Origin: Chrysomallon squamiferum
Taxonomy: Eukaryota > Mollusca > Gastropoda > Neomphalida > Peltospiridae
Direction: 5' to 3'
Assembly: GCA_012295275.1 (NCBI GenBank)
Contig: CM022670.1
Span: 41,160,474 to 41,224,473 of the forward strand
DNA: 64,000 nt
The notes beneath the pieces were generated by a model. The model was not told the origin of the DNA and searched no databases. It saw only the letters and a list, made by a program, of their open reading frames with translations. The translations under genes were made by a program, and so were the position numbers. Position 1 is the stretch's first letter. Every line of letters begins with the position of its first letter. This document shows, in pieces, positions 1-12,545 of this stretch.

Positions 1-31
1 GCTCAATGTATAGTGGAAAGCATTTGGCAGG
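1..31 (+). pseudogene. Damaged pre-S1 exon of TRP copy A
   Basis: This is the counterpart of the copy B exon at 21333-21424, cut by the window edge. In the conserved frame the copy B codon CAG (Gln) is TAG at 11-13. The donor reads GGCAGGGTCAG, one G more than GGCAGGTCAG in copy B, so splicing at the GT would shift the frame into the S1 exon. Two disabling changes in about 30 bases contrast with the undamaged downstream exons. Either full-length copy A is inactive, or it starts from or splices in another exon. Confidence 0.7.
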
Positions 32-3000
32 GTCAGTTGTAAAATGGTTATTTATTTACCATACTTAGTTAATTATTTCTATTTTTTATTTTCCATTTAA
101 AACACACTTTCTTTCCAAATACCAAGTATTTTCTTTGTACTTATTAATTTCTTAAATTGCAATAAAAACATTTTTTTTTTTAAATTTTGTGGGTTTTTTT
201 TTTTTTATTTATTTAAGTTTTCTTTTTAACTGTTCTAAGTTTCATAATATGAACCTTCTTTGAATTTTGTCACTTTGTTTCAGTAAATGGGGCAGCTTTT
301 TAAATTATTTCTTAATGCTTATTAAGTGCTAATTGTTTCATAATAACATGAGGATGACTAATTGTTTTATTATGTTTGTCACAGTTGTAAATATATATAT
401 ATCTGTCTTGGATAGGTTACTACCTGAGGTGGGATCTATGTATGCAGTATATTATAAATACTGTATCACATTTTTGTACACTAGAACACAAGACTTGTTT
501 AAAAACTGTATTTGCACTAACATTCATAGAACATTCACTATAGCAGTAAAGACTAATATAGATGAATAGAAATATTGTAATCTGGCACATCAATCACATA
601 TGGGTTAATACAGTGAAAACAGCAATTATATAAATAACTAGTTACCAAGTGTGTTCAGTGGAGTCATTCCACAGTGATCCACAAAGAAAAAACATCTCTG
701 GTCTTTTATGTATTTATTTGGTAACACGTTATGAAACTTGCTGCTAGACGTCTGTCACCAGATCATTCTGTGAAACAAGACCGGTAACACTGACCACTCC
801 TGAGGTGATAAGTAATCCAGCAATTCCCAGGCTTTTAGTTGACTGAGCAGACCAAAACAATGTTAAATGCTGAACTGACAGATTTTTGAATTTTTTAAAA
901 CTTTTGGTATTTACTAATAAGATATTGTTTCTTTAATGTATAACTCTTTTTTATTTTGAATTGTTTAAATGCAATAATTATTTTATTAACAGCTTATGGG
1001 GGGGGGTTGTGTAATAATGCATACAAACAGAGAAAATGAAATTTTTTTATGCAATAAGCAAGAAATTAATTTTATGTTAGATAAAGTTAAATGAATTAAA
1101 ACAAATTCAATAATAATGTTATATTATTTCAACATTATGATATAAGATAAGAATATTTTTTTAATAGCTTTATTATGTTAATATTTTAGGTTATATTAGT
1201 ATAAATGTTTTATGTTAGTAACTTATATCTTTTATCACTATGTTGTTAGGTTAGTCTTATTACAGTGTTATTATGCTTTATTTGTAATTACATAAATGTT
1301 TTATGGTGTTGTGTTATTAGATATGTTTTTGTTACAGACGAGGTGCATTGATTAACTTGATTCTAAACTTGTTGTATATTCTCATGTGGACTTTTATTGG
1401 TGTTCTTGTGGAATATGATGACAGGCACCAATACACCTTACCAAAAGACATCTGGAGAATTGTGTTATGGGTTAGTAACTCATTAAATCAATGACATTTC
1501 ATGGATGCAAACAATTTTTAATCAGGGTGTATCTGACCAAAACAGACCTTAAGTTGACTGATCATAAAATCTCTCTACTCCCGTAAATATGAAGTTATAA
1601 ATAATTGATCTCAGAAATTATCAGTGATGAATGTGTAATGTTCATTTTGAAAACACTGAACTGTTTCCAAAATTGAATTTAAAGTAATAATAAAATATGT
1701 TTTGATCAAAGTTTGTATTTTACACATAGCCAGTAAACAATTAACATCAGGAAACAAATGACATAGTGGGAGACTGGCTAGTAAACAGATGCATGTTTGA
1801 AATAAACAAGCATAACAGTGCAAAAACAGTTATTTTTTATCCTGTTCTTTCCCATTCAATATTTTTATGCATCACTATTTCTTTAACAAGCATTCATATG
1901 AGTTATCTCATCATTTGAAACACTTACTGATATTACTCTTATTTCATCTTGAATCATCTTTTAATATTATGATGTTTTAAAATAATGTTGTTTTAATTAT
2001 TATAATTATTCAGTTTTTATGTTTGTGATTGTTTGATTGTTTCATTGTTCATTGTTTGGTTGTATATTTGTTTCAGTTGGTAGCTGTTGCATTTACTGTA
2101 TGGCAGATAGTGGAAGAGCTGTTGGAATACACTCGGTCAAAAAGAGCACATCAGGTTTGTAATCTAAGTACTCTGATCCATAGCCATAGATTATACTTTG
2201 ATATAACCATTGTATTACATTTTTAATTTCAACAAACTACAACAACTCCACCATTAATGTTGTGGTTAGGTTCTTGAAAGTACTTCTTTAACTGAAATGT
2301 TAAGTGTAACTGATTTTACACAGTTATATAAATTGAGGATTATGTTTCTTTGAAACATATCTGGCAAATATATTCTCACACATTTTCTGAAAATGATAAA
2401 TAAAATCCCAGAAATAATGTATACTTTACAAACAAATAAAATAAATAAACAAATATATATTTAAAATTAATATTTATTTGATGGCTGATGCAACAATGGA
2501 TGTAGCTGTGGTTGGGAGGGTGGGAAGCTGCTGATGGTAGAAGAGATTTGGGTCCTTTTCATGATCACTGAAAAGTTTAGAAGTTTGGTCCTCATCATTG
2601 CTCGATGTGAACTTGTACATTACCTCAAATCTTTGGACTTGAAATGGATGTTTGAAAACAACAAAAAAGCCACCAAACATTAACAAAAAAATATGGTGCT
2701 TAAAGCATCGGTTACAAAATGGACTGTTACAACAGTCAGGCTTGGAGTTCCTTTATTCTATATATATCATTGTATATTTATGTCTTTTAATTTTTATGTC
2801 AAAGTTGTTATAAGAAAACTAATATTAATTGGGATATGTTCTACTGGGTTACTGTTCCTTTAAAATGTCATAAATACATTTATCCATCCATTATCTATAT
2901 CTTCAACTAATTGTTGTTTGTCCATTCATCAGTCTGTTCCGTCCTCATCTTCTGATTATCTCATCAGACCATCCATTCATCCACGAGTCTGCTCATGTTT

Positions 3001-4261
3001 AGTTTTTGTTTTCAGAATGCAGTGAAATTGCGAACTCAGGAAATAAATGAAGATTTAAAATTCTGTCACCCTCGATGGTCAAAAGAAAAACAATTCCTAA
3101 AATCAGAGTTGAAAGAACTAACCAAGCTAAGCCCTAACTACTTCAGTGACTACTGGTAAAACATAAACAAAAATTTTATTTCATATTTCTGTTATAATTG
3201 GTGTATTAGAAACACTGTAACTTTTGTTTCTGTTTGAAGATGAGTGGAAATCACAATTTATCTGTGCAAAATTTCTGACATTAAGAAGAAGGTACATACA
3301 ACGGAGTTGTTTGATTAAAAACATGTATTTTCTAAGAATATGTTTTGATGTTCTTTACTTCTTGTTTAATGTTTTGTTTTGTTTCTTCTTGTTGACTCAT
3401 TTTTCGATTTTTATTTTAAAGCAATAATGGTTTTGTGTTTTTTAGGAATATTTTCGACTGGGTATGTTATGTTTTGTTGTTGATATCAATCATCACTCAC
3501 CTGGTTGACATTGGTTACCACACAAACCTAGTAGCACGTGCACACATCCGTGTGATGAGTGTTACAATAATTCTACTCTGGCTGAGGCTAATGAAAAATG
3601 CTAGAGCATTTTCAGTTTCTGGTAGTTTAAAAATATATATATTTTTGTTTATCCTTACCCAGATTTAATTTATAAGAAATTTATGGTGCATGAACTTTAT
3701 ATTTAGTTCATAATCTGTTGATATTTGAAAGCATGGAGAATAGTTCAGTATAATTTGAACAAGTGAAAAATAAATAAGTAAGTAAATAATTACTATGAAA
3801 GAAATCAAAATAAAATCTGAAATAAATTAGTCAATACTTTTTTAAAAATAAAAGAAAGAAAGAAATTGTGAAATTTTTATCAGACTTTTTTGTTATGAAT
3901 GTTCTGTATGCCGTTGTTTGTGGTGATGTTGTGTTTACTTGATATACTTTCTAACAGGACCTTTCATTGTGATGCTGGGACACATGATGGGAGACATGGT
4001 GAGGTTTGCATTTCTCTACTGTGAGTTCTACATTCCATACGGTGAGTAACTTATTCTTTACATAGTTATTACATGTGTTTATTTCTGCATTCAGAAAGGT
4101 CAAAAATGTGAAAAATTCAATCATGTTTTCTTTCATGACAGTGAAAGCAACACGTTCTCCGATTTTTGTCCAAATTTTCCATAAAGATGCGTGCCTCATT
4201 TCTTCAGATGCATGCACATACTGTTAATATTTAACAATTTTATTAGAATTTGTTTTTGTTC

Positions 4262-4297
<36 letters not shown>

Positions 4298-5700
4298 TAT
4301 ATATGTTTTTGTTTTTATATATATATATATATGTATATAAAGAAAAATGAAAACAAAAAAAGAAAAAAGATTTTTCCCTGAGTTGAAGCAAATTCATGAT
4401 TATTTTCCAGTTTGTGCGTTTTGGATGTTGTTTGGTGGGGAGAAGAAACCAGACTCAGGGGAAGGTCCACTGATCAATGTGACCTGGTTTAATGACATTG
4501 GTCAGGTCATGTTTAGTCTGTTCAGGCTGACCCTAGTTGATGACTATGATTATGAGGTTAGTTAAAACTACTATGTATTTATAATAATATTAGAAAAGAT
4601 GAAGTACATCCATACTTAAAGATATTTTACATATTAACTTTCATATTTTTACTCTGTAAGTATTTTTAATTGTTTTTAATTTTAGTATTTATTTATATGT
4701 AAAGAAAACAGTATTTTTCTTAAACATATATTTTCATTTTTTAACTTTTTGAGCATTTGAAACAAGTTGATTCTGTCATGGCCGATATTCTTATTGGAAC
4801 CTGGTTGGCACTGTCAGCCATACTGTGCCTTAATCTCTTCATAGCACTGTTGTCAGACACCTTTCAGCGGTAGGTTTTTGTTTGGCCTTGATCTGGTAAC
4901 AGCTGAGTATGTTTGAGTGTGCTGTTTAATGTCATATACTGGTGGTGTTATTTTTATGTGTGTAAAATATTAATTATTTTGTTAAATTTATACAGTTACA
5001 GATACAACAGTTCAAATATAGGACATAATGTTACAGTTACACTTTGTTATGAAGAAATCATTTCAAATATTTATCATTTTATTTTTAAGTCTGCTTGAGG
5101 ATTTATAAACAGTACTTGGAAGTAATTCAAACTGATTTTGTTTGATGTTTTCTGGGTCAGAATAAATTTTAATTTAATGATTATATTTAATGTTGATGAT
5201 TATATTTTGAATTTTTATAAAGGAAACCACCAGTGCAATAGTGCAATCTTTTTGTCAACGAAATATGTTTTATATATAAGTATATCACAACTTGAATATA
5301 CAAAATTAGAATGTTGATTGGATCTAATATCTAAACATAGTATGATTGATTCTGCAGTCTAGTGATCCTCAGTCAATTGATATATATATAGAGCTACAGC
5401 TCAGATAAATATAGTTTCCCGTATTTTATTCTAATTAAGATATTTGATATTTTCCTGCACAGAGTTTATGACAATGCTCAGGCAAATGCTCTCATGCAGA
5501 AAGCTATCACAATTTTAAACATCTGGGAAGGAATGTCAGAGGAACGACGTCATGGGTTTCTTCTCTATGTGCACAATCAATGCAGCCCCAAACGAGATCC
5601 ATACGATGATGATGTGACAACTAGTGGAGAGGACGATCTTAAAAAAGACAACATCCAAATAAAGGTACAGGTTTTGAAATATTTGTTATAATAATAATAA

Positions 5701-5734
<34 letters not shown>

Positions 5735-8196
5735 TGTAGTTGTAGTAGTAGTAGTAGTTGTAGTTGTAGTTGTAGTTGTAGTTGTTGTTGTTGTTGTAAT
5801 GTTATTTTATGATGATGATATTGCTGCTAAAGACTTAGATAATGATCATGTTTATACTACTACAACTAATAATATTTATTATTACAATGATGATGTTCTA
5901 ATATGCTAATAATAATATTCATCCTTTTAAAGGAAGGACTTGATAAACTGATACAAGGCTGGAATGGAATGTTCAGACATGACAAAATATCTGACATGCA
6001 GGTAAATATAAAAATATTTTAAAAAAACCCAAATCTTCATAATTGCTTTATAACAACCTTCATTCATTAATTCATTTTGTTCAAATGTGTCCAAAAACCC
6101 ATTCTATTTTAGGAATTCTCTGGTGGTTCTGGTGGTGGAGGAGGAGGTGGTGGTGGTGGTGGTGGAGGAGGTGGGAGTGGAGGAGGAGGTGGTATGGGTC
6201 AGGATGTAAAACGTAATCGTGGGGTGGTGGTCACGGTAGACCGGTTTGAGAAGGAGATCAGTGTTTTACACACTGGAATAAAAGACTTGCAGGACAGACA
6301 GGAACACATCATGAACAGTCTGAAAACTATCAAACATCTACTCCGGCAACAGCATGGTAGATAACAGAGATTGACTTATTTTTAATACATTATACATAGA
6401 TAACAAACTGACTTATTATACATTATAAATAGATAAATGAGACTTACTTATTTTACATTATAAATAAATAATAGAGAGTGACTTATTTTATATTAGAAAC
6501 AGATAAATGAGACTGACTTATTTTACATTATAAATAGATAACAGAGATTGGCTTATTTTACATTTTAAATAGATAACAGAAACTGATGTATTTTGCATTA
6601 TAAGTAGATAATCGAGATTGACTTATTTTATATTATAAATAGATATCAGAGATTGGCTTATTTTTGCATTATAAATGGATAACTGAGATTGACTTTTACA
6701 GTATAAATACATAACTGAGATTGACCTATTTTACATTATAAATAGATAACAGAGATTGACTTATTTTATATTATGAATAGGTAAAAAGAAAACAAAACCA
6801 CAAACTCATGAAGATTACAGAGATTCACAGGAACCAGCAACATGTAAGAATGCAGTCATCCACTGCAATCTACTTTTAATTTGTAGACAATATTAGTTAC
6901 TTTTAATTTTGATAACAACAGGTAAGAATAGAGCATCCTTTTTTAATTTGTAGACAGTATTAGTTACTGTCATACATAATTTGATAACAACCAATCAACA
7001 ATACAATAATATTAGTAACCTGTTTTCTGTTAATGATTTGTAAACAGTATTTTCTTTTGTTTATTTTTTGTATACAGTTCTTATCCATTACAACTGAATT
7101 TTCAGGACTGGTGCTTTCTCTGTTAGTCCATGAAATGAAGGGTCATCAGTATATAAATATATTTTCTTTGATTTAGTTGTATTTGATTTGTTGTTTTATT
7201 TTGTGGGGTTTTTTTGTGGTTTTTTGCAGACTTCCCACCCATTGATATATCTATGATGCAGCTTCCTTCCCAGACCACACCTGAGGTATTATTTTTTTTT
7301 ATACTACATCATCTTTAGAGAGAGACAAATTGTTTTTCACATTTTTACTTAAATATGTAACAAATTAAGTTGAATTTCAAATTAATTCTTTTTTCTTCTG
7401 TACTTTGTATACATTTAGACACAGAATTTGTTATATTTTTATTTAAGTGTTATATATCCAGATGAAATTTCTCTAATTAAGTATCTCTACTGAAAACACT
7501 TTAACAGAGAGAATGTATATTTAAGTATGACATTTTGTAAGTCATTTTATCTATAAAATGCAATTCCTCAGACCTGTGTTATTATTTTAAAACCGTTAAT
7601 TTTCACAAGAATTATTGAACATTGTTACTTCTATTTAATTTTTTTAATTCAAAGTCATGTGTTCCTGTTCAGTTAATGAATTAATGATATTTTGTCTAAG
7701 ATATTTCTGAGACACGAGAGAAATAAAAACATTTACTATGATGTTTTTATAATGAAATTGTTCTTCTTACTGCTAAAACTGCTTTTACTGATACTATTAT
7801 CAGCACATATTTTTTTATCTTATAATATATTGTGGATTATTTGTTAGTATATTTGACAAATAACTCAGTACTCAGGACATACTGTAGAGCATTATTAAAT
7901 GTAAAGTCATAATGTAAATATAATTACATTTAAGATTAAAATGTGTTTTTATAATAACATTTCTTTACTTGTAAGTTATTCATTATGGTGTAATTAAAGA
8001 AAAGATTTTTGTTAAGTAAATTTCAAATCAGACCAGAAGCAAAAAGTATTACCAGTAATTAACTGAAATAAAAAATAATTAATACTAAATAAATAAATAA
8101 TAAAAGTAATAATGTTTACTGCAGTAATATAAATACGTGTCACCTTTTTTTTTTTATCTACAGCCACTAGATCATATAGACACTACTGAGTGTTAA
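1..8196 (+). CDS. TRP-family ankyrin-type cation channel, copy A (3' part; transmembrane core and C-terminus)
   Basis: Predicted tetrameric plasma-membrane cation channel; only the 3' part lies in the window. Exons: 1338-1470 (S1), 2077-2154 (S2), 3016-3155, 3446-3621 (S3-S4), 3958-4041 (S5), 4411-4556 (end of S5, pore), 4754-4869 (S6), 5463-5664, 5933-6001, 6113-6356, perhaps 6781-6843, 7230-7285, 8164-8196 (stop TAA). Phases agree throughout, giving 492 residues from the S1 exon. Seen: a pore helix region ending SLFRLTLVDDYDYE, S6 with ALSAILCLNLFIALLSDTFQR, then a Gly-rich linker and a predicted coiled coil. The exon before S1 (1-30) contains an in-frame TAG and an extra G at its donor, so the full-length product is doubtful. 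Exons align one-to-one with copy B. TRP membership is firm. The subfamily is uncertain; TRPA/pyrexia-like is my best guess. An AATAAA lies at 8334-8339. Confidence 0.82.
5684..5800. repeat. Trinucleotide array (AAT/AGT/TTG) in TRP copy A intron
   Basis: Runs of ATA, then TAG/AGT, then TTG/TAG units directly after the exon ending at 5664. The matching copy B intron has an array at the same place (26897-27010) made of AAT/AAC units, so the site is repeat-prone but the unit differs. Confidence 0.85.
6357..6780. repeat. About 35-bp minisatellite in TRP copy A, touching two exon edges
   Basis: About a dozen imperfect copies of a unit containing TAAATAGATAACAGAGATTG and a following CTTATTTTACATTA. 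The array starts at the donor of exon 6113-6356 and ends at the first base of a truncated C-terminal exon (6781). Copy B carries the same family as a longer array at 27690-28500, but there it lies inside an intron. Confidence 0.85.
6781..6843 (+). other. Truncated C-terminal exon of TRP copy A (optional exon)
   Basis: Matches the 3' two-thirds of copy B exon 29416-29507, from GTAAAAAG onward. The 5' part of that exon, its native acceptor and the whole preceding exon (28832-28898 in B) are absent. The minisatellite ends in GAATAG just before it, giving a possible acceptor. From donor CATG at 6356 the join reads GKKKTKPQTHEDYRD in frame, and the normal donor follows at 6844. The piece is 63 bases, so including or skipping it both keep the frame. 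Use as an exon is inference. Confidence 0.5.
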
Positions 8197-10099
8197 AAAC
8201 TGATTTTTAAAGGTGAAAATTTCCACAAGTTCTACCAGTGATCAACAAACGTATCTAAAGGGACATTTGAATGTGTTTTGTTATTTACTGCATTACAATA
8301 TCTGCTAATTAATTTTTATACCTTTCTGTAAGAAATAAAATTATATTTACAATCTTTTAAGAAGATTTTTTTTTTTTTGTATCATAACATGATATATTAT
8401 ATTTATATAATGTTTTTCAGTAAGGCACTGTGTTTTTAATATGTAATTATATGCTCTGTTTAATATTTGTAATCTGTGTATACAAGGAATTGATTAGGGT
8501 TCAAGAATGCATATGATGGGCAAATCTAATATTTCTCCAAGCTGACCTGTCCAAACATATAAATAATTTTGTGGTATTAATGAAAAATTCAGTTACAAAA
8601 GGGCTTAGAATCCATTTTTACTTATGGACTGACTGATAATAATTAACCATTACTTCGACCTAATTAGTTGTAAAATCAATGACATTCAACAGTAAAGGAC
8701 CAATGAATTGTTAAGATATGTGCAAAGGCACTTACATCCTTTTGAGTTTTGCTTTTTGTTTTTGTTTTAAAATTGATAAATGGTATGTAAATTCTTTTGC
8801 ATCTAAGCTCTTCAAATCTTTTTGTAATAATGGTTCACACTAAATGTATTCATCTGCTTCTTTCATCTCCTTGTTATTCTGTAGTACACTGTGCTGAATA
8901 CAGTTTTGAAGGTATATTTATACTTAATTTTAATGAATGAATATATGAACCTTTTACACCTTTCTTATTGATCAATGTTTATGTCCAACTATAAAGAAAT
9001 GAAGAGGTGTGTCTGAAAGATTTCATAGTGTTTTATAACTTTTTTAATCAATATTTTTTTTGGCATTTTATATTTTATATGTTCAAAATACACAATATAT
9101 TTAGATGTTCTGTGAAACTAAGGTAGACATGGTGAGTTCAATTTTATTGCTGAATTCTGTTTGTCTTGCCCTAACAGAGAATAAGACAAACGAGTAGAAA
9201 TATGGAATATCTCTTCTCTTTTTATAAATTAATAAATATTTGGTCTGAATACCTCTTAAGACATTTAAGTATGGATAAGGTGTTTGACATGTTTTATTAT
9301 TATTATTATTATTATGACTGTCTGAGAGAAATTCTGCTGATACTATTCTTGAACTAAGTCTGGTAGCAAGTTTTCATTTGTGCCAAGATCCAAAATAATC
9401 CCAAAGACATCAAGAATATTTATCCTGTAAGAAACTGTTGTCTTATCACTGACTTTATTTAGGGATATGTTCAATTTTAGAATTTCGTTTTGTTAATTTG
9501 CATTACATATTTTGTTTATTAATTTATTTGTATTTTTACCAAATTTTTTTTTAAATATGTTTTGATACCAATTTTTACAGTAAAATAAAATATGTCGTGT
9601 GTATTGATCTATTTTATAATTATATGAACGATAAGACTTTGTAATGTAACGTGATGCATAACCTGAGCATGTGACTGTTAATACATTTATTTTTTATTTT
9701 TTAAATTAAATTAATCCATTGGTTGTGTTGAAATTTTTATTTATATGTCAATTTTCAATGAAAGAAATAATTGGTTTCCAGTTTGTTTTATTAATTATGA
9801 CATTGCTTGAGTGTTTTCTTCTCTTTTTTTAATGATTTACTTAGTTTCCTTTAAAAACTTGGATTATTTTATTTTATATTTAAATATTTCTGTTTAATGT
9901 GTCAATTACTTACATCCCTAACTTAGAGAATGAAAAGTTTGAGAAATATTTTTGATACTGGTTTAAATCTGTGTCTGACATGTATACAAGAGCTAATAGC
10001 ATGATTAAAAATGATTGAAAATCATGTTTTTTGTTATTGATATTCAGTTCTTATTTACTTTGTATGACCACTAAAACACAACAAAATACAATATATATA
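8197..10099. other. 3' flank of TRP copy A, non-coding
   Basis: AT-rich sequence with no credible exon. It aligns, with small gaps, to the 3' flank of copy B (30788-33600), so it belongs to the duplicated unit. The candidate polyadenylation signal AATAAA (8334-8339) is 138 bases past the stop. Confidence 0.65.
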
Positions 10100-10748
10100 C
10101 ATTGGTACCTTGACTTACGAGTTTAATTCGTTTAACTCAATTTCTCGTATATCGGTTCAATTATTCCAACTGAAATCTGTTAATCCGTTCCAGCCAATTT
10201 GTTTTGTTGCTTTTTTTTTTTTTTTTTTTTTTTTTAACGTGTTTTTAAATAAGAAAAATGTGTTTATAAATAACAAAAATTGTATAAAAACAAAGTAAAA
10301 AAAAATTAAATTAAAGAAATAAATTGGTTTTGTAAAGCGTATTTATCTTGGAGATCAATCAGATTATTTTAATGCCTTTGTCTGAGTTATACTTTATCGA
10401 GCGTCAGTTTGGTACATATCGTAGAAGTAGTACGCTCGTACTGCTTAGCTAAGTCAACTACACGCACACCTCGCTCATGTTTTTCTATGATTTCATGTTT
10501 TAATTCAATGGACATCATTCGCTTCCGCTTCTCAGCACTCGCTTTCTTATTTCTGGTCAGAAAATAGAAATTTGGAAAAATACTGCACAAAACGGGAGCA
10601 CAACACAACAGAGATACTGCAACGGCAAGGTAACCATGTGATGTAAAGGAGTGAAACGCGATATGCTGAAGCTTGCTCGCAACTCAAAGCAAAAATCGAC
10701 CAGGCGACTCCTCGTAAGTTGGTGTAATCATTAGTCGAGCTACCAATG
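10100..10748 (-). mobile_element. Pogo/Tigger-type DNA transposon relic
   Basis: Ends are inverted: CATTGGTACCTTGACT on the left; the right end, read in reverse complement, begins CATTGGTAGCTCGACT. A TA flanks the left side. The minus strand at 10387-10608 encodes a short piece with RKRMMSIELKHEIIEK and then GVRVVDLAKQYERTTSTI, which fits the N-terminal CENP-B/pogo helix-turn-helix. No DDE catalytic part remains, so the element is internally deleted and inactive. The sequence is richer in GC and CG than its surroundings. Copy B has no insertion at the matching place (about 33620), so it arrived after the duplication or was lost from B. Confidence 0.75.
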
Positions 10749-10906
10749 TGTGTGTGACAAAAATATGAACTGAATGGAATGTGTTGAAATAACTATAAAG
10801 TGATTTACAAGTGAAAGTGATTGTCAAAATGATAATGAAGTCATTTTACCTCTTTCTCAGATAAAGAAAAAACAAAACAATAAAAACAACATCAGTAATA
10901 ATAATG

Positions 10907-10941
<35 letters not shown>

Positions 10942-12545
10942 TATATTTAAAAAATTAAAATTGTTATTTTAAAATTAAACTCAGTTTGTCATTACTAACT
11001 TTTGATTTTCATCACAAAAATCAGCAACAAATATTTTTTACAGTCTGCCTGGATTTTCTTTTCATACAAGCTGGTAAAATTTATGACTTACTGAAACAAC
11101 CTGCAATTCCATACAAGCTTATCAATATTTTTGTTATTCTGAAACAAATATCTTTGAGGGTGAACAAAAACAACAAAAAAAACAAAACGAAAACAAACCA
11201 TAATTGGATAATTTATGCAATTGTTTCTAAAAGAAACAAAACAAATGTGTGACATTAAATTCACACAAAATCTCATTCTTCATCCGATATCAATCAAATA
11301 TCCTTGTGGTTTCGGTTTTGATGGAGATAAACAACAATCTCGCGTGGTGCAGAAATAACGATGTTTTTTTATGTTATTATTGACTGAGACTGAATGTAAT
11401 ATATATATATTAAAATATAAACATTAAATTCAATATACATTGCGAGTTTTCGTTTGTTTCTAGTTAGTATGTGTAATACTTTAACATACTTACCTTTTTA
11501 ATTCGGTATGGGTTTAGAAGCAGAACGTGTGAGTTCCATAAAACCAAACTGATGTGGTCGTGGTCTAATTGTTTAATCGTGTTCTATCAGCAGACGGCAG
11601 TGTTTTGTGCAGTTTGTGAGTGTAATTCATTGTTTATCCATGGCTAAAAATTGCCGTATGAAAAACAGCACTTTTTATTATATGGTTATGTTAATTGTTT
11701 AATCTTACCGCAAGCATGCGAATAGGAAGCATTGCTTTATTTGGTAGATGAAAAAAAAAACAAAAAAACAAACAAACAAAAAAAACAACCAACATTCCGA
11801 AAATAAAATCTTGTCCATGATTATGTTATTTAACGATAGTTTTTTTGTGTGTGTGTGTGTTTTCTCTCTTCCCTCTAATATTCTAACAGCGACAACTTCA
11901 TAAATAAAGGAATTAACTGTAATAAAATTATTTGTGTACTGAAATCATTTCAATGAAGAAAAACTATCTAGTTGTTTCTGTTCATCACTTTCTTCAAGGA
12001 AATAAAAATAATACTAATTGCGGTTAATGAAGGCTTTATATTGTGCTATATTTTAAACTGCATTTGTTTATTTGTAAGCAGGTGCTCGTTGTTATTGGTA
12101 ACCAATGAGTCCAAAATGGCGTCTGCTTTCACTGTGTTTCAGGTCTGCCTGTAAACTAAAGTAATGCTGATGAACACACAGCTGTAAAACATAAAACCAG
12201 GTTAGCTTTCTTATATATCGCTTCAATTACATTATTCACTACAAACCATCAGGTTGTAAAATATTCTAAAATGGTTTTAATTTTGATTCTGAATGTAAAG
12301 AGTCGTTGGTAACAACACAAAACAAATGTTTAGGCAAGCAAAACGGAAGTTAAATATCCAAATGTTCAAATAATAATAATAATCAACGAAGGAATTATAC
12401 TTTTTTTTCTAAAATATAAATAAGTTTTAATGAATGCAGTAGTGAAGGCGGAAATAAAACTACTGGGAATTAAATTTTATGTGTGTGTTATCAATACAGA
12501 AGCGCACTTTTAAATTTTATATTTTATTTTAAGTTTAGAGTGAAA
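10749..12545. other. Region between TRP copies: duplication junction and copy B 5' region
   Basis: Homology to the copy B 3' flank continues to about 12043 and then stops, which marks the tandem junction. Relative to the B flank, copy A has about 560 extra bases near 11290-11860. The upstream region of copy B (12044-12545) holds a YY1-like CAAAATGGCG at 12112-12121 and a possible alternative first exon (12116-12142). No other exon was found here. Confidence 0.5.

Noticed and set aside
11485-11500. ATACTTACCTTTTT, like the 5' end of U1 snRNA
   Set aside because: Only the first ten bases match; the rest of U1 and its stem-loops are absent.
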